The position numbers and the translations under genes were made by a program. Positions 1 to 11,227 of a stretch of DNA of 64,000 bases are shown here, in pieces. The stretch covers positions 6,376,660 through 6,440,659 of the forward strand of contig CM025851.1 in NCBI GenBank assembly GCA_003952965.2, in the 5' to 3' direction. Origin of the DNA: Morella rubra (lineage: Eukaryota; Streptophyta; Magnoliopsida; Fagales; Myricaceae). Numbering within the stretch: the stretch's first letter is position 1; each line of letters starts with the position of its first letter. The notes below the pieces were generated by a model. That model searched no databases. It was given only the letters and a program-made list of their open reading frames with translations, and was not told the origin of the DNA.

Positions 1-73
1 CTTTTTATTTTTCAATTAATCCCTCTCCGGGCGAAAAAGATACCAAAAGGTACGTTTGATCCAAACACCCAGA

Positions 74-101
<28 letters not shown>
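74..101. repeat. (CT)14 microsatellite in 5' leader
   Basis: An uninterrupted CT dinucleotide run lies in the leader upstream of the PWWP gene. Pyrimidine tracts of this kind are common near plant transcription starts. No function can be shown from the sequence. Confidence 0.9.
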
Positions 102-104
<3 letters not shown>

Positions 105-379
105 CGCACACTCTGTGACTGTGAGCCGCTGATTGAGGGCTTCGTAAATCTCAAAATCGAAACTCAACTACAGAGGATCAGAGAAAAGTTCACAGAGATA
201 ACCGGGAAATAGATAAGGGATTTTAATGAAAATTTTCATGAATATATATGGGAGGACATATATTTAGATCCTCTCCTTTGAAAGCAATCACAGTACACGA
301 TTTTTAGTTCTTCCTGTCCGGCCAGATCTCTTTCCCCATAACTCATCCAATCCCAGCGTCTTTATCCATCTCCTTCTGA

Positions 380-562
380 GTGAGTGTATTTTTTAACCTT
401 TTATTCTTATATTGCTGGTTGTTTATGTATTTGTTCTTTTTTTTTTTTTTTTTTTTTCGGTTTTCCTGTCTTCTTTCCGTTTGTTTACTGGGTTTTGTGT
501 TGCATGCAAGATTGTGACTTTCTGATGTTTAATTTATGGGTTTTGTTGGTTATGGTTGTTAG
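380..562 (+). other. probable 5'-UTR intron of the PWWP gene
   Basis: A GTGAGT donor (380-385) and a TAG acceptor ending at 562 bracket a T-rich stretch that includes a run of about 22 T. Both lie upstream of the start codon at 723. The call rests on splice signals only; cDNA would settle it. Confidence 0.4.
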
Positions 563-722
563 GTTTGAGAAGCACAGGCATTCGTTCATGAAACCGAGGC
601 TTTGGACCAATTTTTGGGAGTTCAGAATGGACGGCCGAGATTGATTGCTGGGATCACAGTTTTTTCCTTTTCCATTGAGTTGTTTGTTTGAGTTGCTGCT
701 TGTATTTTTCTGTTGTTCTGAG

Positions 723-3700
723 ATGGGGAGTAGTTCTGGTGAGGCCAAATCCAACGGCATCGATGCGTCGGTGGGCGGGTTGGTCTGGGTACGGCGCCGA
801 AATGGTTCGTGGTGGCCGGGCCGTATAATGGGACTGGATGAGTTGTCCGAGGGCTCCTTGGTTTCGCCGAGATCGGGAACTCCCGTTAAGCTTCTGGGCC
901 GCGAAGATGCAAGCGTGTCAGTGCTCTTTCTTGTTTTCATCTCGCTCTCCCTAATTGTTTACCTTGGTTATCAGAATTTTTTTTTTAGAATTTATGATTG
1001 TCTTTATATTGTTTTAATTTATAGGGTGTTAGATTTGAGATTTTGGCAATGCTTTTGTTGAAGCTTCTGGTTTTTGCTGTTCATTCTAAGTGCTCCAACA
1101 ATCATTTGAACTCCCCCTGGTTTCAGTTTGTTTGTTCTATTATTGCGAGTGAAACTGTTAGACAGGCGATGTGCATTGAGGTTAGTTTGCTTCACATGTG
1201 CTTGATGTCAGTATTGGGCCCATTGTTATATTATTTCTATTACTTATGAAGTTTATGGTTGTAATGCCTTAGACAAGGCATTGATCGTCTCTGCATTTGC
1301 AGTGTTAGTTTTTCTGCCTGGGAGAATAGAGGATGCAGTCTTGTTAGATTTCTATTTTCTCCTACGCATCTTAGGTTTTGATAATTTGCAGAAGTATGGG
1401 CCTTTTCTGAACCTCAAGAGTAAATAGAAAGACTACGAGTCATACTTTATTTAGTGAAATCCCCTGCTGGATTCTTCCCACAAGCCGAGGAAAAAAGGGA
1501 ATGGACAAAAGAAAGAAAGAAAGAAAAAAACTTGCTTATAAATAACTGCTTGACCTTGGTGCAGATGCTATCACCAACATGACCATTTCTTCCCACCAGG
1601 TGGGTTTGTTAAACAGTTACCCTGGCTTTCATTGATCGTGACTGGGGAGGCACCCCTTCTTTCTTGCCATTTTTTTTAGTGTTATCTCATTGCTTGTCCC
1701 TTCATTGTCCTGTCTACATTGTAATGGAACTGGTGAAGTGTGAAAACTAGATGCTACGTGATTAAAAGAAAGAGATCAATCGCTTAGCTCAGGGATTATT
1801 CCTTTCCACCTTTTTATGCTTGCTAAACCTGATCTTTTTCCTTAGCTTGATAGTAAACCCTACCTTGTTATGTTGGCTAGAGACTCATCTGGTTTTTGTC
1901 TTTTTTCTCATACTAAAGCATAACTGCTCCTTGAGTTACAACTGTCAATATTTCGACACCTCCAAATGCACCCTTGCCCACTTCATCTATTGCTTTATAG
2001 TTGGTCAAAATATAGGTGCACTTACATGGTGTCCTGTGCATATGGCTTCTAAGTTGTTTCTGCATGTCCTGAATCCCTTTCTTTAGTGGGGCAAGTAGTT
2101 GCTGATGACAGTATAGCATTGTAATTGGTAAGAATTGATTTCTCCCCTCCTCCCTCCATGTATAATGATGTGTATTGGGTTCAATCTTGGCAATTTCTCC
2201 TGTATAATCCAGGCTGGGTATATCTATAAGGTCAGAGGTGAAGGATCTCATGTGTACATTGTGTTTTGTTTAGCTTTTTATCTATAGATACATATGGTGC
2301 GACTTCGTGACAAATCCTCTTTGTTTTTGGTTCAGGGATTGGTATAATCTTGAGAAATCTAAGAGGGTGAAGGCTTTTCGTTGTGGGGAGTACGATGAAT
2401 GCATTGATAAAGCAAAGGCATCTGCAGCAAATTCCAATAAAAAAGCAGTTAAATATGCTCGAAGGGAAGATGCCATTCTCCACGCTCTTGAGATTGAGAG
2501 CACTCGCCTTGGCAAGGATCGGCTGGACTTCTTTCGAAGGGATAATGTAGGTGGTGATCCTGGTTGTTCAGCCAGAGAGTCCCCTAGCATGTCTCATTCT
2601 GGTGAAGAGAATGAGGATATGGGTGATGATGTGAGTGATTCTGAAGACAATTCAAATTCAGCACCAGAGTTATCTCAATCTGGTTTGTCCTTTGAAGAGC
2701 CAAATCATAATAATTCTTCTAAGGTGCAATCTGTTCCAGGAAGAAGAAGAAGAACCCCAAATGATTCGGAGGATGATGGAACTGAAGGAGTCAAGCGAAT
2801 GAGAGGACTTGAGGACCTGGGTGTGGGTGTATTGTCGAAAAGAAAGGCTGGAGGGGTGCTTGATGTAGTTCAACAAGATAGTGCTTCACTTTGTGATTCA
2901 AGTGCTGGGAATTGTATATCAAATGGCAGTCATGTGAATGGTAGCAAAGGTTATTCGTCGTCACTTAAACGAAAGAGATCTCAAGTAGCGAATGTTCATG
3001 AATTTTTGAAAAGAAAAAATCGTCGCCGACCATTGACCAAGGTTTTGGAGAGTACTGCCATGGTGTCTGTTCCAGTTATTTGTGATGAACTTCCCAATTC
3101 AAGCGGTTCATCTCTTCAAGGCATATCTGAAGGCAGGGTTTCGGGATTAGAATCTAATGATTCGAAGAAATCTGTGATTGTTAACAATAACTCAGACAGC
3201 ACAGGAGTTTCTTATGAGAATGGAGTCCTGTTAAATGCTTCCGAACAAGCTGTTGAAGCTTCCCATGTCATTTACAAGACAAAGGAGAGTGAAATTTCCA
3301 GTATAACTGGATTAGCTGAGAATGACTCTGCTGACAAGTTATTTGATGTGCCGTTTGTTGGGATCCTTGGTGAGGAACAACATCCTGCAGGTATGCGTGA
3401 GTTAAATGGTAAAGTTATTATGTTAATGTAAAGTGTACACAGCCTTCACTTTTTGTCTTTGTCTTCTCTTACACAAATGTCATTGACAACAGTTATAAGT
3501 TTGCTTATTTATGGTAGATTACAGACTGGTCTGTTAGAAAGGTATGCTGCACGTATGCATCCAAAATAGTTAGGACTACATGGCTTCTGTATTGTTTTTA
3601 TTTTTATTTCCTTCATGTTTGTTCTTGTCTTTGCTTATACTGCTTACATTCCTCTAGTTACAGATGCTAAATGAAAGAAACTCAAGATTCTGGTTCGGCT

Positions 3701-5747
3701 TGCATTTCTTGAAAATATAAGCTATTCAACATACCAATAAAGAAATTAAGATGCTTGTTCACATCTTTTGCCCAACCAAATGAGCTTAAACCTGGATCTC
3801 TGGGTTGTTTCATAAAACCCTAAATGACTTAAATGAAAAGCATTAAGCTCTGTTACTTTAGGCTAATGAGGGAGTTGAACTTATGCATAGTGTTTTGTAG
3901 CTCCCATTCACCCTTTCCTCTTCCTAGGCTGTAAGCATAAAGTAAAACATAGTTTCCAAGAAGAGCTTAAGCTTGTCGATGCATTCTGTGCCTTAGGTTT
4001 AAGGTTGTGCTTCTGACTTAGCCAAAGATTGAGCAGGTGAACATGTGGAGAGACTTAGTTGAGGCTTTTGTTATTGTATAATTTGGAAAAACCTCTTGTC
4101 AGCATCAGTGGTTACAGAATGTAGAGCAATCCGGATGGCGTTGGTAGAGAGGTGCATTTAAAGCTTTAAAAAGGGAAGTCACAGGGGTTGATAGACAATG
4201 ATTTCTGTTTCCAGCTTCCAGGCTCCTGAGATACTGGATTGGCCCTATGGATGTAATTTATAAATGCAATACTCAAGCTTAACATACACATTTAACTTTA
4301 TATCTGTTTCCTGATTTGAACGTAAACCTTTGATGTACACACTTTCATATTTCTTATTTGAGGATATATAATCTGTAGACGCAAACTTTTTCTGGAGTAG
4401 ATGGTATCCAGTGATGAGTTTAATATGATTAGATTGTGCTATAATAGAGGTGACCGGTAATGTTCCAATAAACCATAAGTCAGTGATGTTTCAAGGTTTA
4501 CTTTCATGGTCAAAAGTTACCACTTAATTTCGTAGACGTCATTTTTTTGTGTGATGCAGTAGGCTGTTTGTTCATTCAGCTGATTATGAACTGATGAAGA
4601 AGAGTGGGAATATTTCCTTGTGCTGATATAATATGTTATGCCAGGTTTTTCGCCTATACCTGTGTCAATTTCACCTGGAAGGCCTCATGTTGGTCCATTG
4701 GGAAGGCAATCTAGTCAAAGTAGTCCAACTGAAGCTCCATCTTTGAGAAACGATGGACTTAATGAATCTGGGTCTACCAGTTCAGCAGGTGTTCATGTCA
4801 ATAATATTAGCCAGAGGATAGAGAAAGGTACTTCAAAGTGGCAGTTAAAAGGAAAGAGGAACTCAAGACATTTAAGTAAAAATAGAAAACAGGACTCCAG
4901 AAAATATGTGGACATGGATGATGAATCCAATGCTTGTTTGGCAGGTATAGAGCACTTGGAGAATTCAGATCAGAAAATTGATTGCACTGGCATTGGTGGA
5001 CGCCTCACTTCATATAATTGTACCTTACGACCAAAGTGCAAACCAGTTGCCGAAGGCCGGGTAGATCGCTTCAGGGACTGGGGGAAACATTTGTCCCAAA
5101 GGGATTCTCATATGAGAGTGCCAACGGCTGAGGTGAAGCTATCACCTGATGGCTCTTTGACACCTCAAAGGTCACTTCCATTTCGGCAGTCCCGCTTTAC
5201 AGTTCATTCCAGATATCAGATACCAGACTTTCCTGGCAGAAGTATTTGCACTGATTCTTCATTATATGATGTTAAGCTTGAGGTGAAAGCCAACTATCGG
5301 CCGCAGCATGTTCCATTGGTTTCTCTCATGAGTAAATTGAATGGTAAAGCCATTGTTGGTCACCCTCTCACAGTTGAGGTTTTGGATGATGGCCATTGTG
5401 ATGATCTATTGAATGGCATGGAGTGTGATTTGGAGGTAGGCGAATTGCGTAATGCAGTTAAGACAAATTCATTAACCAGAAGAGTTTCTGCCAAATTGCA
5501 AGCACGTTTTTCACCAGCCAAAATGCCAAAAGGAAAGAAAGCAGGGTCATTGTCAAAAAAGATACGGAAACTGTCTTCTTTGACTGGTAACAAGCATTCT
5601 GAAGAAGAGCGAAAACCAGTGGTAGATAAGCCTAAAGGTCCTGTTGTAGCTTGTATCCCACTAAAAGTAGTCTTCAGTAGGATAAATGAAGCTGTGAATG
5701 GATTGGCACGGCCGGCACCTCGTGCATTACCTTCAAGCAACCCGTGA
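723..5747 (+). CDS. PWWP-domain nuclear protein (At1g51745-like)
   Basis: Three coding exons fit: 723-916, 2336-3390 and 4645-5747, giving 783 codons plus stop. The N-terminus (residues about 18-36) holds the PWWP core, with WVRRRNGSWWPGRI readable. Exon 2 continues the domain with DWYNLEKSKRVKAF, followed by a Lys/Arg helix (AVKYARREDAILHALEIE). The rest is low-complexity, Ser/Asp/Lys-rich and basic, with several KRKR/KKxK stretches that look like nuclear localisation signals. PWWP domains bind methylated histone tails and DNA in chromatin; the role of this plant subfamily is not known to me. Introns are 1419 and 1254 bp with GTCAGT/CAG and GTATGC/CAG ends, and codons join in frame at each. 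The start is the first ATG directly before the PWWP sequence. The Arabidopsis homologues, from memory, are At1g51745 and At3g21295. Confidence 0.88.
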
Positions 5748-6930
5748 ATTTGGTTCTTGGGGAGGAGTTGCAGTAGCTGGATTCTACCCGACTTTAGTTT
5801 GGTATTTTAGCTATTTTTTTCTGTTCAGCAGCTGAGTCGCTTCTTTTATTTGACTGTGGTCCGTATGTGGCACAATATGTTCTGCCCTGAAGGTAGAATC
5901 CTTCTGTACAATTCATGACAGTTCCTTGTTGAAGAACTGGTAGGAGTACTTGTCCAAGAAAAGAAAAAAGGAACGGGTAGGAGTAAGATTAATGGAGGCT
6001 GCTTTTGGCTCTGTATATGCTGTAACATTTTGTAAAGATGGTGATCTGGTATTAGGTATTGGTGACCTCAATATTAGGTATTTAATTTATGAGGTTCAGG
6101 TTGATTCGAAGGCAATAACTTCATTCCCCCTGTACTTGGTTGTTGGACATGACCATAATTCAATGGGAACCGCCTTCTTTTCTTTTATGACTTCTTCGCT
6201 CGAGTCCAAATACCTGGTCTTCAGTTTTGCGAGCAGAATGAAGTTGGTTTAGAGCCAATCTTTATCAGTCTGATTTTTTCCTTTTGGCTTGATTTGTCTG
6301 CTATCCAAAGTGACACACTTTCCCTCTCACGTAAAACATCTTTCCTCTTGTTGCTGCTTGTGTCTGCCTGTTCCTGTGCAAGAGTCTAGGAAGCTCCTCA
6401 TCTAACATGTTGCATTATATATATTTACTATTTTAATGAGTTTGGTCTATATATCTACTATTTTCTGGAGGTTGGGCAGACATGGACCAAAGGTGGCAAG
6501 ACTATCAAAATATTCTCTAGGATCCCAAGCCTGCAACTCTTTCACGTCTTTTGTAGAACCTGAAATTGGTGGGATCTAATCAACGTATAACCAAAGCAGG
6601 CAAATTTGTTGCTACAAGTCCTTTTACTTTCCATTCTAAACGAGTTTGCTTGCTAAAATGACTCTGGTAACGTACAGCAGAGATCCATGTAGGCGATTGC
6701 TGCTAATTTTTAAGATGAGCCAAATAAGCAAGTTATGTTCTGCAAACGTCTCTTAACTTCTCTAAACTGGAGTCGTCCTGTTGGTTTCCAGAAAAGTAAG
6801 CCTAATCACGCTGGTGGCCTTACATGAATGCTAAAGTTACCGTCGTTGACCGTTTTGGCTTAAACGACAAAAGTTTCGAGGACATAGGCGTAATATAATT
6901 ACCCCCTCCTCCTGTCCCAACAAAATAATG
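5748..6930. other. intergenic: 3' UTR of PWWP gene, otherwise nothing recognised
   Basis: This unique-looking AT-rich DNA contains the 3' UTR of the upstream gene and the distal promoter of the L28 gene. Short open frames here (for example 5950-6252) have no family resemblance and no coding-like composition. Confidence 0.5.
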
Positions 6931-6938
6931 CAGACACA

Positions 6939-6958
6939 TTAGGGTTCCAATATAAATA
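6939..6958 (+). promoter_or_regulatory. telo-box and TATA box of the L28 gene
   Basis: TTAGGGTT (6939-6946, an inverted AACCCTAA telo-box) is followed at once by TATAAATA (6951-6958). A second AAACCCTAG lies at 7020-7028 in the leader. Telo-boxes near the transcription start are typical of plant ribosomal-protein genes. Transcription would be expected to start near 6985. Confidence 0.7.
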
Positions 6959-7031
6959 GCTCCATAAACCCTTCCCTCTCCTGGGACTCTTCGAATCACC
7001 CGTTCCAGATTCAGAAACAAAACCCTAGTAG

Positions 7032-7139
7032 GTCTTTCTCTCTATCTATCTCAGTACTGTTGATCTATATGTCTACACGTGTTTTTGGCTCCTTTGTTGG
7101 TATTTAAGTGAGTTGGGATCTGGTTGTGGTGATTTACAG
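7032..7139 (+). other. 5'-UTR intron of the L28 gene
   Basis: A GTCTTT donor at 7032 and a TTTACAG acceptor ending at 7139 enclose a T-rich 108-bp stretch just before the start codon at 7150. Leader introns are common in plant ribosomal-protein genes. Inferred from splice signals. Confidence 0.5.
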
Positions 7140-7149
7140 GAAGGAGGAG

Positions 7150-9292
7150 ATGGCGACTTTACCAGAGCCGTTGATATGGGAGATGGTGAAGAAGAACAAC
7201 TCGTTTCTGGTGAAGCAGTTCGGGAGAGGAACGGCAAGCGTGCAGTTCAGCAAGGAGCCCAACAACCTCTACAACCTCAACACCTATAAGCACTCCGGTA
7301 AGATTATTAGCTGTGTTCCCAGAGAGAAGGGGGAGATTAGACTATTTCCGTTGTTGTCGTTTGGTTTTGTTTGTTTTTTGAATTGTTGGATTTGTTCTTG
7401 GTGTCATGGTTTGTGGAGTCACCGTGATGGTTCTGTTCTCTATTTAGTTTCTCAGAACACAAATGGAAGGAAAGAGGATGAAAGAACTTCCAATTTCGAA
7501 GTTTTGTTTATATTTGATTAAGATGGAGGGGATAAAAAAAGTCACGCATCTCTGTTTTTGTTTTGTTTTATGAGGCAATTAGGTGAGGAAAAAGGAGTTC
7601 AAAATCTTTACAGTTCAGATTTTTGTTCTATTGCATTATGCCAATTTTGTTTGTGTAAGCTTAAATTTGGTTGAGTCGTTCAAGCTCTAAGTACAAGTTT
7701 CTCTTGGATGGCACATAGAAAATAGTTAATCGTAAATGGACATGAGGTTTTCATGTTCTGCAATTTTCTGTTTCTACTGTCTAACGAATACTTGTACTTG
7801 TTCAACATTACTGGGATTAAGTTGGGGGTTAAGAAACCGAAAGTTGCATTTGTGGTTCAAATTGCAGTAGGGTAGAAAATGTGTTGCTGTTTTTTGGTGA
7901 ACCTTGGGTCTGTTCGGTGCCTGTTATCTGCAAATAGTTTTTGTTCCTAGAGTCCAAAAACCAAGACTTCTTTTGTTTGTTTTTTTTTTTTTCTGGAATG
8001 CACCAAAGAGATGCTCTTTTTCGAATCCCTGCTTAAAGTGGCTCATTTTGGAGTAGTTGCAAAATGCAGTAAGGATGGGGTTTCTCTTCATTTAAAGTGG
8101 TTCATTTTTTTTTTTCCTCTGGAATGCACCAAAGATGTGCTCTCTTGGCATCCTTGCTTAAATTGGCTCATTTTGAAGTTGTTGTTGCAAAATGCAATTA
8201 GGATGGCGTTTCTCTTCATTTAAAGTGGCTCATGTTTTGTTTTCATATGGAATGCACCAAAGATATGCTCTCTTGGCATCCTTGCTTAAATTGGCTCATT
8301 TTGAAGTAGTTGTTGCAAAATGCAGTAAGGATGCTCTTAGACTTATTGGAAGTCCTAAGGAATACATGGAAGTGTCTGAAACCCCTGTGTTCCAATTTCC
8401 TCGGATCTCTCTTGTGTTTCTTGCTCCTTTTTTTGGGATAGGAGTGACTGAGTCTTAATGTGGTGTTATGAACTTATAAGAGGTACTCTCCTGTTGGGAT
8501 GTATCAGGTTTGGCAAACAAGAAAACAGTTACCATTCAAGCTGAGGGCAAGGATCAATCTGTGCTGCTTGCTACAACCAAGACCAAGAAGCAGAACAAGC
8601 CTGTGGCTTTGCTTCACAAGTCGGTCATGAAAAAGGAGTTTCCCAGAATGGCAAATGCAGTGGCAAACCAGGTAATTTAAGAAGCAAGGTCGTTTTTCAT
8701 ATGTCTCTTACATGTCCAGGTATTTTCATTTTTCAGAGATGGGTTTGGTCATACAAGTTCCAATGTTGTACGATATAATGGAAGCTTACTGCTAATGAAA
8801 AATCTTGATATTTTTCCCTTTTTGGCCTTCCAAATTTAAACCTTTTTCTGCAGTGATGAGCCTCTAACATGTAAGAAAAAACCATAGTAATATGGTTTCT
8901 TCTATGAAATTTTCTTGTTACGCTTGGCTTCTGAGCTCAACTATTCGAACGGTGTTTCATTGACTTGTATCATGCGTGTTGTATGTGTTTGTATGTAGGT
9001 AGGCCTCAATTTTTGATCACTTGCTGTGAATCGTGCAGACTTCCCCTGCACCTTTCTCTTCAGCATTTTTTTTTTGTTCCCAAAATTTATCTACACTGCA
9101 AGAATTAATGCCAGATTAAAACTTTAACATGTCTCTGTTCACTTAACGCAGGTTGCAGATAACTACTATAGGCCAGATCTGAAGAAGGCTGCCCTTGCTA
9201 GGTTGAGTGCTGTGCACAGGAGCCTCAGAGTTTCCAAATCTGGTGTTAAGAAGAGGAATAGGCAGGCCGGGAAAGTTCCTGGTAGGAAGTGA
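7150..9292 (+). CDS. RPL28: 60S ribosomal protein L28 (eL28)
   Basis: Exons 7150-7297, 8508-8671 and 9152-9292 give 150 codons plus stop. The product begins [20 protein letters not shown] and contains [19 protein letters not shown], both hallmarks of eukaryote-specific eL28, and ends in a basic tail ([19 protein letters not shown]). It is a structural protein of the cytosolic large subunit. Codon phase is kept across both introns (G|GT at the first, clean CAG|GTT at the second). Plant homologues are about 143 residues, so length fits. The 1210-bp first coding intron contains a 2.7-copy tandem repeat (7995-8333). The promoter has a TATA box and telo-boxes, as expected for a co-regulated translation gene. 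Confidence 0.95.
7995..8333 (+). repeat. tandem repeat, ~127-bp unit, 2.7 copies
   Basis: Three units start at 7995, 8121 and 8249 with the word GGAATGCACCAAAGA and run through 'TTAAAnTGGCTCATTTTG' and 'TTGCAAAATGCAnTAAGGATG'. Unit lengths are 126 and 128 bp; the last is partial. Copies 2 and 3 are closer to each other than to copy 1, suggesting stepwise duplication. The whole array sits in the first coding intron of the L28 gene. Confidence 0.9.
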
Positions 9293-10890
9293 GTTCGGAG
9301 TCGACAAGTCGTATTGTGCTCTGCCTTTTTCGTTCGTTTTGATTCCCCCATGGCATTCTGGATTCCCTTTTTCGTTGACTCCTTGTTTCTTGGGATGCCT
9401 TTTTTGTTTGTTATCCAAAGAGATGTAGTTTGACTTTGTACTCAAGTATTTTGGATTGTGATATGGTTATTCTGGATTTAACGCCAGCAATCCCTGGTCC
9501 AAGCTATAGCAAAAATAACTGCATGATATGAGTAAATGTGTTCCTTCCGTGTTTAACAAAAGTAGTCCTAAAAACTTCTCTATTTTTTGTCGGATTGTTT
9601 TTCCAGGTTGTCCTAACCTTATTTTAAAGCGATGTCGTTAGTACACCCAATTGTAATTCGCTTACCTTGTTTCATTTCCATTGTTAATGCCAACCTTCCA
9701 AATCCTTCAATTATTCCGTGTCGCCGTTTAACCCTACAAAGTCCACGACAGCGTATTTTTTGACCATGGGTAAAAAGGTTGTCCGGAGGATCTTTTACAC
9801 CATGAAGACATATGCAGCACGTTGTTTTGTTATGCTAAAGCGGTGCCATTTCTCCGTGTGCCGGTGGTGGTCGCTCCAGGGGCTAAGAAAATGAATAAAA
9901 ACAAGACGAAGGAAATAGATATAGATTATGTGACACTTCAAAGTGTTAATATATAGTCATTATACGTAAATAAAAATCATGCTATCCTTTTATATTTTAT
10001 TATTATTTTATTTAACTAATGTTTTATTAACTTTTATTTTTAATACATAATTCTTACAAAAAAATAAAAATTATAATATATTTTTGTAATTTAATATTGT
10101 TGATTTAATTTATGATTTTTATTAACTTTACTTTTTAATTTAATTTATTGTAGTAATTATAATTTTTATTATTATAATTTTTTTTTTTATAGATTTCCAA
10201 ATAGAGCGGAATATTGGTTGTTGATTGATATGGATGACTCCATCTATGCGTGTATATATATATATATATATATATATAAATATTAATGAAATGTCACATG
10301 GTTCTTTATATTTCGTGTTTTTGGTTAGACTACTTGGAAGGTTCAGACTTAGCGAGCAAGTATTATGGAAAGAAGAAGACGTCTTCTTTGTTGAAATGCT
10401 TAGCTACCAAACCAATATTAGTCATTATAATACATTTTATTAAGAAGTCATGCAAATGAGGTCAAAGGCTCCAATCAAGGTATAATTGCCTTGGTAATAG
10501 AGTGTGGTTGATTAAAGAATATCCAAAAGAAGAAAAAAAAAATTCCTGTTCCATTATCATAGGCGGTTTAATATTTGAATAATTTCTTTTTTTCCCACTA
10601 TAAAATTTTGTCCCTCCTCTATTATTCTGATAGGAAAATGTGAATACTAGCTATTTCATAATCTTTCTTGAAGTTAATATAGGCCTCTATTTTAGCATAA
10701 CTTTAAGTATATTTTATTAGAATTTTATTTTATTTTCTAAGCATTTCATTAGAACCTTGTTCACCAACTTATTGGTCTACTAAAAAAATATTGTGGTAAG
10801 GAATTTTGAAAAGTCAAGTCAATGGAAGTAGTTTGTAACACGCATTAGAGAATGCTAATCAAGGTTTCTGCTTGCCTTGTTTAATCCTCC
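9293..10890. other. intergenic, AT-rich; (TA)n at 10253-10279
   Basis: The stretch from 9900 to 10200 is very AT-rich without recognisable coding. A (TA)n microsatellite follows. A 42-codon ATG frame at 9766-9894 is discussed among the findings. No transposon ends were recognised. Confidence 0.5.
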
Positions 10891-10893
10891 CAT

Positions 10894-10903
10894 TATATAA
10901 ATA
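10894..10903 (+). promoter_or_regulatory. TATA box of the small-protein gene
   Basis: TATATAAATA stands 85-94 bp before the ATG at 10988. It is a strong match to the plant TATA consensus at a sensible distance for a short leader. Confidence 0.7.
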
Positions 10904-10987
10904 CCGGCTAAGTTTCGAAGTTCTCCCAACACCAATAGTTCCAAGGCTTTTTTGCTGCATAACCTGCAGCCAGGAAGCTCCAAAACT

Positions 10988-11227
10988 ATGGCCGTAAAGA
11001 AATCTCTCTCTCTCAACAACGGTGAAGCCGTTGTGGAGGGCGATGTTGCAAAGCGTGGACGATTTGATCGCTGCTTCTCCTTCATGGAGATTTCGGTAGA
11101 GCCAGGAAAGGCACTGAAGGAAATGGATTCCAGCAAGTTGAAGTCTGAGATCACGAGGTGGGCTAAGGCTGTTGTGGCATACGCCCGCCAGGTTAGTGAT
11201 CGATTCGGAAGCTCTCGTAGCAGTTGA
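10988..11227 (+). CDS. small plant-specific protein of unknown function (79 aa)
   Basis: A single-exon frame of 79 codons begins at the first ATG after a good TATA box. The readable core is GRFDRCFSFMEISVEPG, then KALKEMDSSKLKSEITRWAKAVVAYARQVSDRFGSSRSS. The second half is a predicted amphipathic helix with alternating basic and hydrophobic residues, ending in a Ser/Arg tail. There is no signal peptide and no membrane segment. I recognise the pattern (FDRCFSFMEVSVEPG...RWAKAVVxYARQ) as a family of short plant proteins without known function, but cannot name a founding member. The frame stays open 12 codons upstream from a TTG, but no upstream ATG exists. Confidence 0.75.
   Translation: MAVKKSLSLNNGEAVVEGDVAKRGRFDRCFSFMEISVEPGKALKEMDSSKLKSEITRWAKAVVAYARQVSDRFGSSRSS

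Noticed and set aside
485..940. 151-codon minus-strand open frame
   Set aside because: It overlaps the PWWP first exon and leader on the other strand and has no similarity; a shadow frame.
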